Of a stretch of DNA of 8,210 nucleotides, positions 1 to 6,817 are shown piece after piece. The stretch covers positions 1 to 8,210 of the forward strand of contig ONRO01000049.1 of the NCBI GenBank assembly GCA_900320235.1, read 5' to 3'. The position numbers and the translations under genes are program-made. Each line of letters starts with the position of its first letter. The first letter of the stretch is position 1. A model generated the notes under the pieces. That model was given only the letters and a program-made list of their open reading frames with translations. It searched no databases and was not told where the DNA came from. The stretch comes from an uncultured Eubacteriales bacterium (GTDB lineage Bacteria; Bacillota; Clostridia; Oscillospirales; Acutalibacteraceae).

Positions 1-459
1 AGAGAGGGCGACCCGCTTGAAATATACACTGATTCAGGCGGGGAAGTAATATTCAAGAAATATTCACCGATGGGGGAGATGTCAACCTTTGCTGAACAAT
101 ATGCTGAGGTACTCAACAGGGTAACGAAACGTCCCGTAATAATTACTGACAGGGATCATGTGGTTGCTGTTTCAGGTGTATCGAAAAAGGAATATGCAGA
201 GCGTCGTATCTCAGATTCGCTTGAACAGCTTATTGAAAACAGAAAAAGCTATACAGCAGACAAGGTCAGTGCCGGTAATTTTTTCCCGATAGAAGGAACA
301 GAAATGAGTGCCGCAACTGCATATCCGATAATCTCCGGCGGAGATATTACCGGCGCAGTTGTTCTTCTGCTTGACGAGGGCGCGTCACTTCCTGATGAGG
401 CAGACAGCAAGCTTGTGCAGGCTGCAACAGCATTTCTCGGCAAACAGAATGAGGACTGA
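1..459 (+). CDS. spoVT: Stage V sporulation protein T (SpoVT), 5'-truncated by the window edge
   Basis: An open frame runs from base 1 to a TGA at 457-459, giving 152 visible residues. SpoVT is usually about 180 residues, so roughly the first 28 (most of the AbrB-like swapped-hairpin DNA-binding domain) lie outside the window. The visible start, REGDPLEIYTDSGGEVIFKK, is the end of that AbrB-like domain. A linker helix follows (FAEQYAEVL), then the GAF-like C-terminal domain, with the family stretches RPVIITDRDHVVAVSGVSKK and ending near AATAFLGKQ. In Bacillus, SpoVT is a transcription factor that modulates sigma-G-dependent genes in the forespore; that role here is inference from the family. 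The ATG at base 70 is internal to the frame and is not the true start. The gene converges on nadE across a 275-bp gap. No regulation can be read because the promoter is missing. Confidence 0.93.
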   Translation, partial: REGDPLEIYTDSGGEVIFKKYSPMGEMSTFAEQYAEVLNRVTKRPVIITDRDHVVAVSGVSKKEYAERRISDSLEQLIENRKSYTADKVSAGNFFPIEGTEMSAATAYPIISGGDITGAVVLLLDEGASLPDEADSKLVQAATAFLGKQNED

Positions 460-502
460 CATTTATTTGCCCGATGTAAAAGAATTACTTTTTCTTATAT
501 AA

Positions 503-550
503 AAAACGGAGTTACTGCAAACAAAGCGTTTTGTTTTTTTCTCCCGTTTT
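503..550 (+). terminator. Possible Rho-independent terminator downstream of spoVT
   Basis: A short stem, AAACAAA (519-525) with TTTGTTT (530-536), closes a GCGT loop and runs into a T tract reaching position 540. Outer arms AAAACGGAG (503-511) and CTCCCGTTTT (541-550) can pair with one bulge and enclose it. The inner stem has only one G-C pair, so it is weak. The T tract and its place 44 bp after the spoVT stop favour a terminator role. Confidence 0.4.
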
Positions 551-559
551 ATTGTGAAA

Positions 560-606
560 TCAGGACAGGAAAGCATGCAGTGAAAAAACTGCAGTTCCTG
601 TCCTGA
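560..606. other. Long imperfect hairpin between the convergent spoVT and nadE
   Basis: TCAGGACAGGAA (560-571) and TTCCTGTCCTGA (595-606) form a perfect 12-bp stem. After a small internal loop, TGCAGT (576-581) pairs with ACTGCA (588-593) around the loop GAAAAA. Neither side has a clear T tract: the plus strand continues CTTTTCAG and the minus strand TTTCACAA. A second small hairpin, TTTTCAG (608-614) with CTGAAAA (620-626), follows directly. The position between two converging genes suggests a bidirectional transcription barrier or RNA-end structure, but this is inference. Confidence 0.5.
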
Positions 607-680
607 CTTTTCAGCCGGACTGAAAAAATAATTATGCTTTTCCCGCACGGATAGAAACAACCGGAAAATCCTTATAAGGC

Positions 681-721
681 AAAAAAATGCCGCTGCACTT
701 CATTTTAAAATGCTGCGGCAT
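681..721 (-). terminator. Rho-independent terminator of the nadE transcript
   Basis: ATGCCGCTGCA (687-697) pairs with TGCTGCGGCAT (711-721), with one central T-T mismatch, giving a GC-rich stem of ten pairs. On the minus strand the stem is followed at once by seven T (plus-strand A at 681-687, the last of them pairing at the stem base). It lies 14 bp after the nadE stop codon, which is the classic place for an intrinsic terminator. Confidence 0.88.
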
Positions 722-734
722 ATATTATCATGTA

Positions 735-2645
735 TTATTCGCTAAGTGTGAACACTGCACTTGAAGCATCGCTCGGCATACGCCAGTCGCCTCTTGGTGA
801 AAGCGTGACCGTTCCGACCTTCGGACCGTCCGGCAGACATGAACGCTTGAACTGCTGTGAGAAAAAGCGTCTGATAAATGTCGTCAGCCATTTTCTTATC
901 GTTTCGTCATCATATGCACCATCAAAGGCATGTCTGGCCATGCGGAAAATCTTGTCAGCACTGAATCCGAATCGAACCATGTAATACAGGAAGAAATCAT
1001 GCAGCTCATATGGACCTACAAGATCTTCCGTTTTCTGTGATATTTCCCCGTCCTTTGGAGGAAGAAGCTCCGGACTGACAGGAGTATCAAGTATATCGAG
1101 AAGAGCTGTTTTGAGCTTTCCTTCACTGTTTTCAGCTTCAAAGGCTGTAAGATGTCGGACAAGTGTTTTCGGAATTGAAGAGTTCACTGCATACATCGAC
1201 ATATGATCTCCGTTGTATGTTGCCCAGCCGAGAGCAAGCTCTGAAAGATCACCGGTTCCGATTACGAAGCCGCCTGTTTTATTTGCCAGATCCATCAGCA
1301 CCTGAGTCCGTTCTCTTGCCTGACAGTTTTCATATGTAACGTCAAGACATTCAGGATCCTGTCCGATATCTTCAAAATGCTGCAAAACAGACTTGCTGAT
1401 ATTTATATCCCTGAAACTGACCCCATAGCACTCCGCAAGGACCTCTGCGTTGCTTTTGGTACGCTTTGTTGTTCCGAAACAAGGCATTGTAACAGCCAGA
1501 ATATCCTTTCTGTCACGTCCGAGCATATCCATTGCATGAACTGCAACAATGAGTGCGAGAGTTGAATCCAGTCCGCCTGAAAGTCCTATTACAACGGTTC
1601 TTGCATTTGTATGAGCTATTCTTGTTGCAAGTCCTGTTGCCTGGATTGTAAGTATTTCCTCGCAGCGCTGAGCAAGATTTGTCTTATCTGAGGGAACGAA
1701 GGGTGTTCTGCTGATATTACGGTCAAGCTCAAGCTTTTTTACAGACAGATCAAAGCTGACCGTGCGAAGATCATTTGTTCCTTCATAGGTATTTGCTCTG
1801 ACTCTTTCGCTTTCGAGCTTCTGAAGGTCAATGTCTGCATAGATAATACCGGTTCCGAAACGCTTTGATTCAGCAAGTAATGCTCCGTTTTCACATATCA
1901 GGTTGTGTCCGGAAAATACAAGATCCTGTGTGCTTTCGCCAAGTCCTGCGCTTGAATAAACATATGCGCTGATAAGCCGTGCAGATGTGGATTTTACAAG
2001 CATGCGTCTGTATTCAGTCTTTCCGATCACCTCATCGCTTGCAGACAGATTTGCAATAACTGATGCTCCGCCGAGTGCAAGCTTTCCCGAGGGGGGTTCG
2101 GGTGTCCAGAGATCCTCACAAAGCTCAATGCCAAGTCTGAACTCAGGCATTGAAGCACATAAGAACACGGTTTCTGTATCAACAGATACAGTCTGTCCGC
2201 AAAGGTTCAGTTTAATATCACTGCCTTTGCTGCTGCGCAGATTTCTGCCCGAGGTGAAATGTCTTACTTCATAGAATTCCGAATAATTCGGAATAAACTG
2301 TTTTGGTACAAGTCCAAGTATTCTGCCTTTTAAAAGAACTGCTGCACAGTTGTACAGAGCAGCGCCTGCTCTGACAGGAAGTCCGGCAAGAATAACAGCG
2401 TCAAGCTGGCTTGTTTCATCAATAATTCTTTCAAGAGCCTTTTCAGCTGCTGTCAGAAGACTTTTCTGCAGAAAAAGGTCATGACAGGTATAGCCGGTAA
2501 TGCAAAGCTCGGGGAAAACGACAAGTGAAGCTCCCTTTCCGGCAGCCTCCTTTGCCATTGAGATCACAGCGTCTGCATTTTTTTCGCAGTCTGCGACCTT
2601 GATCTGTGGTGTTGCACTTGCGACGCGAAGAAATCCGTCTTTCAT
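735..2645 (-). CDS. nadE: Glutamine-dependent NAD+ synthetase
   Basis: This 636-residue protein carries out the last step of NAD+ synthesis: ATP-dependent amidation of deamido-NAD+ (NaAD), with ammonia taken from glutamine. It acts in the cytoplasm. The N-terminal nitrilase-type glutaminase (about 1-290) shows the Glu-Lys-Cys triad: E46 in FPELCITGY, K115 in PKQFIPNY and C176 in GIELCEDLW. The C-terminal synthetase (about 320-636) has the PP-loop SGGLDS at 356-361 and the stretches GTGDLSELALGWATYNGD (463-480) and NSSIPKTLV. Length matches the two-domain bacterial and mycobacterial form, so ammonia channelling between domains is expected. The ATG start is preceded by AGGTAGGTGAC on the minus strand. 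It lies 31 bp after the membrane protein gene, with no terminator seen between them, so both are probably co-transcribed. All key residues are present and no damage is visible. Confidence 0.96.
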   Translation of the reverse strand: MKDGFLRVASATPQIKVADCEKNADAVISMAKEAAGKGASLVVFPELCITGYTCHDLFLQKSLLTAAEKALERIIDETSQLDAVILAGLPVRAGAALYNCAAVLLKGRILGLVPKQFIPNYSEFYEVRHFTSGRNLRSSKGSDIKLNLCGQTVSVDTETVFLCASMPEFRLGIELCEDLWTPEPPSGKLALGGASVIANLSASDEVIGKTEYRRMLVKSTSARLISAYVYSSAGLGESTQDLVFSGHNLICENGALLAESKRFGTGIIYADIDLQKLESERVRANTYEGTNDLRTVSFDLSVKKLELDRNISRTPFVPSDKTNLAQRCEEILTIQATGLATRIAHTNARTVVIGLSGGLDSTLALIVAVHAMDMLGRDRKDILAVTMPCFGTTKRTKSNAEVLAECYGVSFRDINISKSVLQHFEDIGQDPECLDVTYENCQARERTQVLMDLANKTGGFVIGTGDLSELALGWATYNGDHMSMYAVNSSIPKTLVRHLTAFEAENSEGKLKTALLDILDTPVSPELLPPKDGEISQKTEDLVGPYELHDFFLYYMVRFGFSADKIFRMARHAFDGAYDDETIRKWLTTFIRRFFSQQFKRSCLPDGPKVGTVTLSPRGDWRMPSDASSAVFTLSE

Positions 2646-2676
2646 ATTAAAAAGTCACCTACCTGAATAAATATTA

Positions 2677-4182
2677 TTATGTACGGCTGTTGCTGAGATA
2701 TGCAGCAACACGTCTGATCGAACGGCTGCGCTCGGGAATATTCTCGCCTGCTGTGATCGCATTGCGTTCATATGAGCCTACATAGCTCATTGCCAGACCG
2801 ATCAGCAGCCAGAATATCACAACACGATAGGAGATATCTACGAGCAATGCGACCTCGAACATCGAATATACACAGTATCCGGCACAAAAAGCAGTAATAT
2901 ACATAAGTACCCTGCAGTCACGCCTGTTTTCGTTTCTGTATCTGAAAATAGCCTTCAGCATGGATTTTCCGATCGTTATCGCAAGCACCATGAACAGCAT
3001 CAGTCCGACAGAACCGTAGCATACGGCTATTGTTATCAATCCGTTATGGAAATCCTCATATCTCAGTCCACCGAGATAAGTCTTGCCGTAATCCACAACA
3101 TTACCCTTTCCGACTCCGAAAACGGGGAAAAGCCTGAACATTTCTGCGGACTGTCTCCAGATCTTGAAGCGACCGCTGTCGATATTCGTATTCTGATGTT
3201 CAAATGTTGTTTCAGGACGGTCGTCCGGTTTTATGATGATAATATTTTGATCAGGCTTGGAAGTAACGCCTGTTGATATCTGAGTGTGTGGTGAAAGCAT
3301 ACTGAGAACAGCAGAGGTACCTCCCTGAACAAGGGTCCTTGTGCCGAGAAGAAAAGACGTAGCAACAATACAGGCGAGGATCAGGGCTATGATCCTGAAA
3401 AGCAGGGAAATAAAGCCTCGCTTATAGCCCTTGAAGATAACATAGAATGAAACAAAGCAAAGATATACAATAAGCATCAGCAGAGATGCGTTTGAATCGG
3501 AAATGAACAGTGAAAAAAGATTGATCACACTGCATATGATGTAAAATGCTATCAGCTTGCCATTGAGTTTTCCGAGGCTTTTCCGTATCACAAGCAGAAG
3601 ATTGCAGCTGATAAGGGCCATCAGAGCATAAAAGGCAGTAACATTAGCGTTGAAAATAATTCCGACAAATCTGTTTTCATGGATTGCAAAGGAATCACCG
3701 TCGATCACAAAGCCCTTTGGGAAAATGATGAGCAGAATAATACCGGTTGTCATCATAATAGTTGTAACAGCGTTAATAAGGTCAAGTATCCTGCTGACCT
3801 CAATAGAGCAGCTTCGTCGGCTTTTATCGGCATGAATTCCATAGAACATGAAAAAGCATATTCCCATCCATGCGACAAGATAAATATTGACGATAAAATT
3901 GGAACTGAATTGTATAAAACAGGTCAGCAGTGCAGACCCGAGAAACAGCAGAATAAGCCTTCTGTTTCTGATCCTGCGGATACGATGCTGATAAATAAGC
4001 CTGTAACCGAAAAGAAAGGCAGCCCATATCATACATATACCGGCCGCAACATAGAACCAGAATCTTATAACATTCAAAGAAGCACACAAAAGAGCAGCGA
4101 CAAAAACAAAACGAAAATTGGACTCATCTGAAAAAAAACTGACTATTTTATCCCTGAGTTTTCCGACAGCTTCACGGCTCAA
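2677..4182 (-). CDS. O-antigen ligase/Wzy-type polytopic membrane protein (Wzy_C-like)
   Basis: This is an integral membrane protein of about 501 residues, with roughly ten or more hydrophobic segments spread from residue 22 to 470. A large, probably extracytoplasmic loop (about 283-345) precedes the Wzy_C-like signature: SGRFKIWRQS with R338, FPVFGVGKGN, then a conserved-type histidine (H379) in FHNGLITIAVCYGSVG. An upstream FVGIIFNANVTAFYA resembles the NPN-type motif of the family. Members ligate or polymerise lipid-linked glycans at the outer face of the membrane. In a Gram-positive host this suggests a cell-wall or capsular polysaccharide step, but no glycan genes lie nearby and the substrate is unknown. 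The reading frame extends to a GTG at 4191, but the GGAGG SD sequence overlaps that codon. I therefore place the start at TTG (4180-4182), 7 nt after GGAGG. It is first in a probable operon with nadE. Confidence 0.85.
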   Translation of the reverse strand: MSREAVGKLRDKIVSFFSDESNFRFVFVAALLCASLNVIRFWFYVAAGICMIWAAFLFGYRLIYQHRIRRIRNRRLILLFLGSALLTCFIQFSSNFIVNIYLVAWMGICFFMFYGIHADKSRRSCSIEVSRILDLINAVTTIMMTTGIILLIIFPKGFVIDGDSFAIHENRFVGIIFNANVTAFYALMALISCNLLLVIRKSLGKLNGKLIAFYIICSVINLFSLFISDSNASLLMLIVYLCFVSFYVIFKGYKRGFISLLFRIIALILACIVATSFLLGTRTLVQGGTSAVLSMLSPHTQISTGVTSKPDQNIIIIKPDDRPETTFEHQNTNIDSGRFKIWRQSAEMFRLFPVFGVGKGNVVDYGKTYLGGLRYEDFHNGLITIAVCYGSVGLMLFMVLAITIGKSMLKAIFRYRNENRRDCRVLMYITAFCAGYCVYSMFEVALLVDISYRVVIFWLLIGLAMSYVGSYERNAITAGENIPERSRSIRRVAAYLSNSRT

Positions 4183-4188
4183 AGGCTT

Positions 4189-4195
4189 CACCTCC
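4189..4195 (-). promoter_or_regulatory. Ribosome binding site that sets a TTG start for the Wzy_C-like gene
   Basis: The minus strand reads CGGAGGTGAAGCCTTGAGC. GGAGGTG is a near-ideal SD sequence and physically overlaps the in-frame GTG at 4191, so that GTG cannot be the initiation codon served by it. The TTG at 4182 sits 7 nt downstream of GGAGG, a normal spacing. Confidence 0.75.
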
Positions 4196-4217
4196 GAAAA
4201 AGTATGTATGTTTCTTC

Positions 4218-4233
4218 TGCCGGAGATCCGGCA
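4218..4233 (-). other. Hairpin in the 5' leader of the Wzy_C-like/nadE operon
   Basis: TGCCGG (4218-4223) pairs with CCGGCA (4228-4233) around a four-base loop. It falls inside the predicted leader of about 60 nt, between the promoter and the SD. It has no T tract, so it is not a terminator. It may stabilise the mRNA or tune translation. Confidence 0.4.
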
Positions 4234-4251
4234 ATATTACTTCTGATTTGA

Positions 4252-4280
4252 ATTATACATCATCCATCATACAAATTCAA
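4252..4280 (-). promoter_or_regulatory. Sigma-A-type promoter for the Wzy_C-like/nadE operon
   Basis: On the minus strand, TTGAAT (4275-4280) is a good -35 and TATAAT (4252-4257) is a perfect -10, separated by 17 bp. Transcription would start near 4245, about 63 nt before the TTG start codon. Confidence 0.75.
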
Positions 4281-4588
4281 TTCGATTTGTGAACAAAATG
4301 CAGCATAGCATATGATTTGTCAATTGATTGAATTTTTTCTGTCTTGCCGTTGTTTTTTTGTTACGCTTGCTCGCATGGAATTGCTCTGCGGACTGATAAT
4401 ACACTATATAGCATTGATACATGATATCCCTTGTCACAAATAAACAGGGGAGAAATATCAACTTTTTACATTGAGAATATACCCCGGGATTAACGGGAGT
4501 TTCAGGACAGCAGAATTCTAAAAATATCTGCAGAAATGTCTGCTGTAAACATTCCGGCGGATAACAGGGCTTCCTGAGGAAAATCAAG
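4281..4588. other. Gene-free intergenic stretch
   Basis: I see no convincing gene here. A 106-codon minus-strand open frame exists, but it starts at a TTG without an SD sequence, directly after a terminator, and has an atypical Cys/Phe-rich composition. One modest hairpin is visible: CCCTTGT (4428-4434) with ACAGGGG (4444-4450), one G-T pair. Confidence 0.6.
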
Positions 4589-4626
4589 TTAAAAATTCAG
4601 CCCTGTCAGAAAGTGACGGGGCTGAA
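4589..4626 (-). terminator. Rho-independent terminator downstream of tRNA-Gly
   Basis: On the minus strand TTCAGCCCCGTCA pairs with TGACAGGGCTGAA (one C-A mismatch) around the loop CTTTC. It is followed by TTTTT (plus-strand A at 4591-4595). This is a standard intrinsic terminator about 100 nt past the tRNA 3' end. Confidence 0.8.
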
Positions 4627-4676
4627 ATGTCAACAGAGTACAAAAAGATATTACTTAAGGCGCGGGAAAGAAATAT

Positions 4677-4700
4677 CGCGTCCGACAAAAGTCGAACGCG
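4677..4700 (-). terminator. Strong hairpin just after tRNA-Gly; probable first terminator
   Basis: CGCGTTCGAC and GTCGGACGCG (minus-strand reading) form a 10-bp stem with a single T-G wobble and a TTTT loop. The minus strand continues ATATTTCTTT, a broken T-rich tail, so this could stop or process the tRNA transcript 24 nt past the CCA end. With no clean T tract, a processing or repeat-derived role is also possible. Confidence 0.5.
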
Positions 4701-4723
4701 AATTGGCTGCGGCGGCTCGCCGC

Positions 4724-4797
4724 TGGAGCAGGTAACGGGAATCGAACCCGCCCGCTCAGCTTGGGAAGCTGATGTACTACCTCTATACTATACCTGC
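4724..4797 (-). tRNA. tRNA-Gly, anticodon CCC, CCA encoded
   Basis: The 74-nt minus-strand gene folds as a full cloverleaf. The acceptor GCAGGTA pairs with TACCTGC. The D stem is GTAT/GTAC. The anticodon stem TCAGC/GCTGA carries the loop TTCCCAA, giving anticodon CCC, which reads GGG. The T arm is GCGGG/CCCGT with loop TTCGATT, including one G-T pair at its base. Discriminator T73 fits a bacterial glycine tRNA, and CCA is encoded at 4724-4726. The variable loop is four bases, as in short class I tRNAs. All invariant positions seen (T8, A14, G18-G19, A21, T33, TTCRA) are present. Confidence 0.97.
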
Positions 4798-4812
4798 ATA
4801 TAAAAATTCTGC

Positions 4813-4841
4813 ATTATCTTTGTAAAACAGCATTCCTGAAA
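4813..4841 (-). promoter_or_regulatory. Candidate promoter of tRNA-Gly
   Basis: GATAAT (4813-4818, minus strand) is a good -10 placed so that transcription would begin about 9 nt before the tRNA. The matching -35, TTTCAG at 4836-4841 with a 17-bp spacer, is poor. The position is right but the support is modest. Confidence 0.35.
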
Positions 4842-4855
4842 TCTGCGGCATGACA

Positions 4856-4879
4856 CCTTCCCCGAAAAACAGGGGAAGG
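4856..4879 (-). terminator. GC-rich hairpin after the acyl-CoA synthetase gene, possible terminator
   Basis: CCTTCCCC (4856-4863) and GGGGAAGG (4872-4879) form a perfect 8-bp stem with an eight-base loop, 63 bp after the synthetase stop. No T tract follows on either strand, so termination here would be non-canonical. It may protect the mRNA 3' end or separate it from the tRNA unit. A weaker stem, CATTG/CAATG (4894-4912), lies between it and the gene. Confidence 0.45.
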
Positions 4880-4942
4880 CACATACACGCTCACATTGTT
4901 TTTTTATCAATGATGCTGAAACAGAATAATTCTGCTGTGAAA

Positions 4943-6625
4943 TTATTTATCTCTGACTCTTACAGCTTCCTCGTCCTCGTGTCTTATCTGGGCACGTTTG
5001 ATCTTTCCGCTGATGGTTTTAGGAATCTCGTCAACGAATTCAATTATTCTCGGATATTTGTAAGGCGCTGTGGATTTCTTGACATGATCCTGAAGCTCCT
5101 TGATAAGCTCAGGGCTCGGCTTGTAATTCTTTTTAAGAACAACGGTTGCCTTTACAACCTGACCTCTTACCGGATCAGGTGCACCTGTGATGGCACATTC
5201 TACAACTGCATCATGCTCAAGCATAGCACTTTCCACTTCAAACGGTCCGATACGGTAGCCGGAGCATTTGATAACATCATCGTTTCTTCCGACAAACCAG
5301 TAATAACCTTCGCTGTCCTGCCATGCCATATCGCATGTGTTGTAATAATCGCCCAGAAGCAGTTCGGCTGTCATCTTGTGATTCTTGTAATAGCCTGTGA
5401 AAAGACCGACCGGCGGATGGTTCCTGACATCCATAATACATATCGAGCCTTCTTCACCAATGCCGACTTCTTCACCTTCTTTGTCGAGAAGCTTGATATC
5501 ATAAAGCGGTGAAGGCTTGCCTGTTGAGCCGATCTTGATATCATCCCACTGGAAATCAGCCATAAGTACAGTACCCTCTGACTGACCGAAGCCCTGATAT
5601 ATGTTATGACCTGTAAGCTTAAACCATTTGTTGTTTACCTCAGGGTTGAGCGGTTCGCCGGCAGTTGTCCAGTGCTGGATTGATGAAAGATCATATGATG
5701 CAACATCCTCAAGAAGCATGAAGCGGTACATTGTCGGCGGTGCGCAGAAGGTCGTAAGCTTATACTGTGACATCTTTTCAAGAAGCTTGGCCGGAACGAA
5801 TTTATCCATGTCGTATGCAAAGATCACAGCACCGCAGATCCACTGACCGTAGATCTTGCCCCAGCCGAATTTTGCCCAGCCGGAATCTGTAACACTCATA
5901 TGAAGCTTGTTTTCCTGAACCTGATGCCAGTATTTTGCTGTTACGATATGTCCGAGCGGATGTGCAAAGCTGTGCTGTACCATCTTCGGCATACCGGTTG
6001 TGCCGGATGTGAAATAAACAAGCATGACGTCATCCTTGTCAGTCGCATCTTCACCTGTGGGACGCTCAAAAACATCAGACTGCTTTTCCATCTCATCCTC
6101 GAGAAACTCCCAGCCCTCATGCTTTTCACCGACAACGATATGATGCTCAATAGTCGGGCTGTCCGGAAGTGAGCTTTCGACCTGTCTTATTACATAATCG
6201 TCATTCACGCATACAATTGCCTTGACATGGGCAGCGTTTGCACGATAAACGATATCCTTCTTTGCAAACTGAAGTGTTCCGGGAATGATCGTTGCGCCGA
6301 GCTTGTGCAGACCGACTGCACATACCCAGTATTCCCATCTGCGGCGGAGTATCATCATAACGACATCGCCTTTGCCGATGCCGATGCTTTTGAAATAGTT
6401 AGCAGCCTTGTTTGAAAGAAGGCTTATATCCTTGAAGGTGAAAATCTTTTCCTCGTCATGGTCGTTGCACCACACGAGAGCTTTTTTGTTTTCATCCTGC
6501 TTTGCCCATTCATCAACTATGTCAAAACCGAAATTAAAATCATCCGGAACATTGACTTTGTAATTTTTCTTGAAATCTTCATAAGAATTGAATTCTATGC
6601 GGGGTAGGTATCTGTCAAGCAACAT
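4943..6625 (-). CDS. AMP-forming acyl-CoA synthetase (acetyl-/medium-chain acyl-CoA synthetase-like)
   Basis: This 560-residue ANL-superfamily adenylating enzyme activates a carboxylic acid with ATP to an acyl-adenylate, then transfers it to CoA in the cytoplasm. Motifs in order are the P-loop YFTSGTTGMPK (204-214), TAGEPLNPE (321-329), YQGFGQSEG (343-351), the A7 region ending in D432, GRNDDVIKCSGYRIGP (446-461) containing the domain hinge, and PKTISGKIKR (535-544) with catalytic lysine K541. WAKFGWGKIYGQW (250-262) and the overall length fit the acetyl/medium-chain group found in Clostridia rather than long-chain FadD or classical 650-residue Acs. The acid substrate cannot be set from sequence; short, branched-chain or aromatic acids are all possible. 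The A7 motif reads YNTCDMAW where TGD is usual. The ATG start has AAGGAG 9 nt upstream. The gene appears monocistronic, with its own promoters and a leader of 120-190 nt. Confidence 0.92.
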   Translation of the reverse strand: MLLDRYLPRIEFNSYEDFKKNYKVNVPDDFNFGFDIVDEWAKQDENKKALVWCNDHDEEKIFTFKDISLLSNKAANYFKSIGIGKGDVVMMILRRRWEYWVCAVGLHKLGATIIPGTLQFAKKDIVYRANAAHVKAIVCVNDDYVIRQVESSLPDSPTIEHHIVVGEKHEGWEFLEDEMEKQSDVFERPTGEDATDKDDVMLVYFTSGTTGMPKMVQHSFAHPLGHIVTAKYWHQVQENKLHMSVTDSGWAKFGWGKIYGQWICGAVIFAYDMDKFVPAKLLEKMSQYKLTTFCAPPTMYRFMLLEDVASYDLSSIQHWTTAGEPLNPEVNNKWFKLTGHNIYQGFGQSEGTVLMADFQWDDIKIGSTGKPSPLYDIKLLDKEGEEVGIGEEGSICIMDVRNHPPVGLFTGYYKNHKMTAELLLGDYYNTCDMAWQDSEGYYWFVGRNDDVIKCSGYRIGPFEVESAMLEHDAVVECAITGAPDPVRGQVVKATVVLKKNYKPSPELIKELQDHVKKSTAPYKYPRIIEFVDEIPKTISGKIKRAQIRHEDEEAVRVRDK

Positions 6626-6646
6626 TTTTTTCTGCTCCTTTTCTTT

Positions 6647-6696
6647 ACCGGAGTTTTATCCGGTCCTGACGTCCTTTCTGAAAAGATTTCAGAAGG
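6647..6696 (-). promoter_or_regulatory. Two hairpins in the 5' leader of the acyl-CoA synthetase gene
   Basis: Stem 1 is ACCGGA (6647-6652) with TCCGGT (6659-6664), loop of six, ending 7 nt upstream of the SD AAGGAG (6635-6640). Stem 2 is about 10 bp (6674-6683 with 6687-6696, one T-G pair) and AT-rich. They do not match a riboswitch or T-box I recognise, and neither has a T tract on the minus strand. They may affect translation or mRNA life. Confidence 0.45.
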
Positions 6697-6752
6697 AGTT
6701 TCATATGCTTACCAACAGCTTTTCTGAATTTTTTCTTGCTTTATAGCATTAT

Positions 6753-6780
6753 ATTATAAAAACTAACACAATAATGTCAT
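6753..6780 (-). promoter_or_regulatory. Candidate proximal promoter of the acyl-CoA synthetase gene
   Basis: On the minus strand ATGACA (6775-6780) and a perfect TATAAT (6753-6758) are 16 bp apart. Start would be near 6746, about 120 nt before the ATG. Confidence 0.5.
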
Positions 6781-6817
6781 AAATTTGCAAAATAATATTC
6801 TTAATAGCTTGATTTAT

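Noticed and set aside
463..660. 65-codon minus-strand open frame downstream of nadE
   Set aside because: It runs through the hairpin-rich convergent gap beyond the nadE terminator region, with no SD or family resemblance.
3679..4131. 150-codon plus-strand open frame
   Set aside because: It is antisense to the membrane protein gene, with no SD and low-complexity hydrophilic composition typical of antisense of hydrophobic codons.
4267..4587. 106-codon minus-strand open frame between the tRNA terminator and the Wzy_C-like gene promoter
   Set aside because: It starts at a TTG without an SD, directly after a terminator, has an unusual Cys/Phe-rich composition, no recognisable domain, and overlaps the promoter of the next operon.
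4677..4797. tRNA-Gly 3' end as an integration site (attB/attL)
   Set aside because: No integrase, no direct repeat of the tRNA 3' end and no mobile genes are present in the window.
4850..5512. 220-codon plus-strand open frame
   Set aside because: It lies antisense to the acyl-CoA synthetase, whose motifs are clear. It has no SD and is a shadow of the real gene.
6704..6745. 13-codon plus-strand mini-ORF preceded by AGAAGGAG
   Set aside because: The SD and ATG spacing are good, but there is no plus-strand promoter or downstream plus-strand gene. The AAGGAG is part of the minus-strand leader hairpin, so chance is likely.
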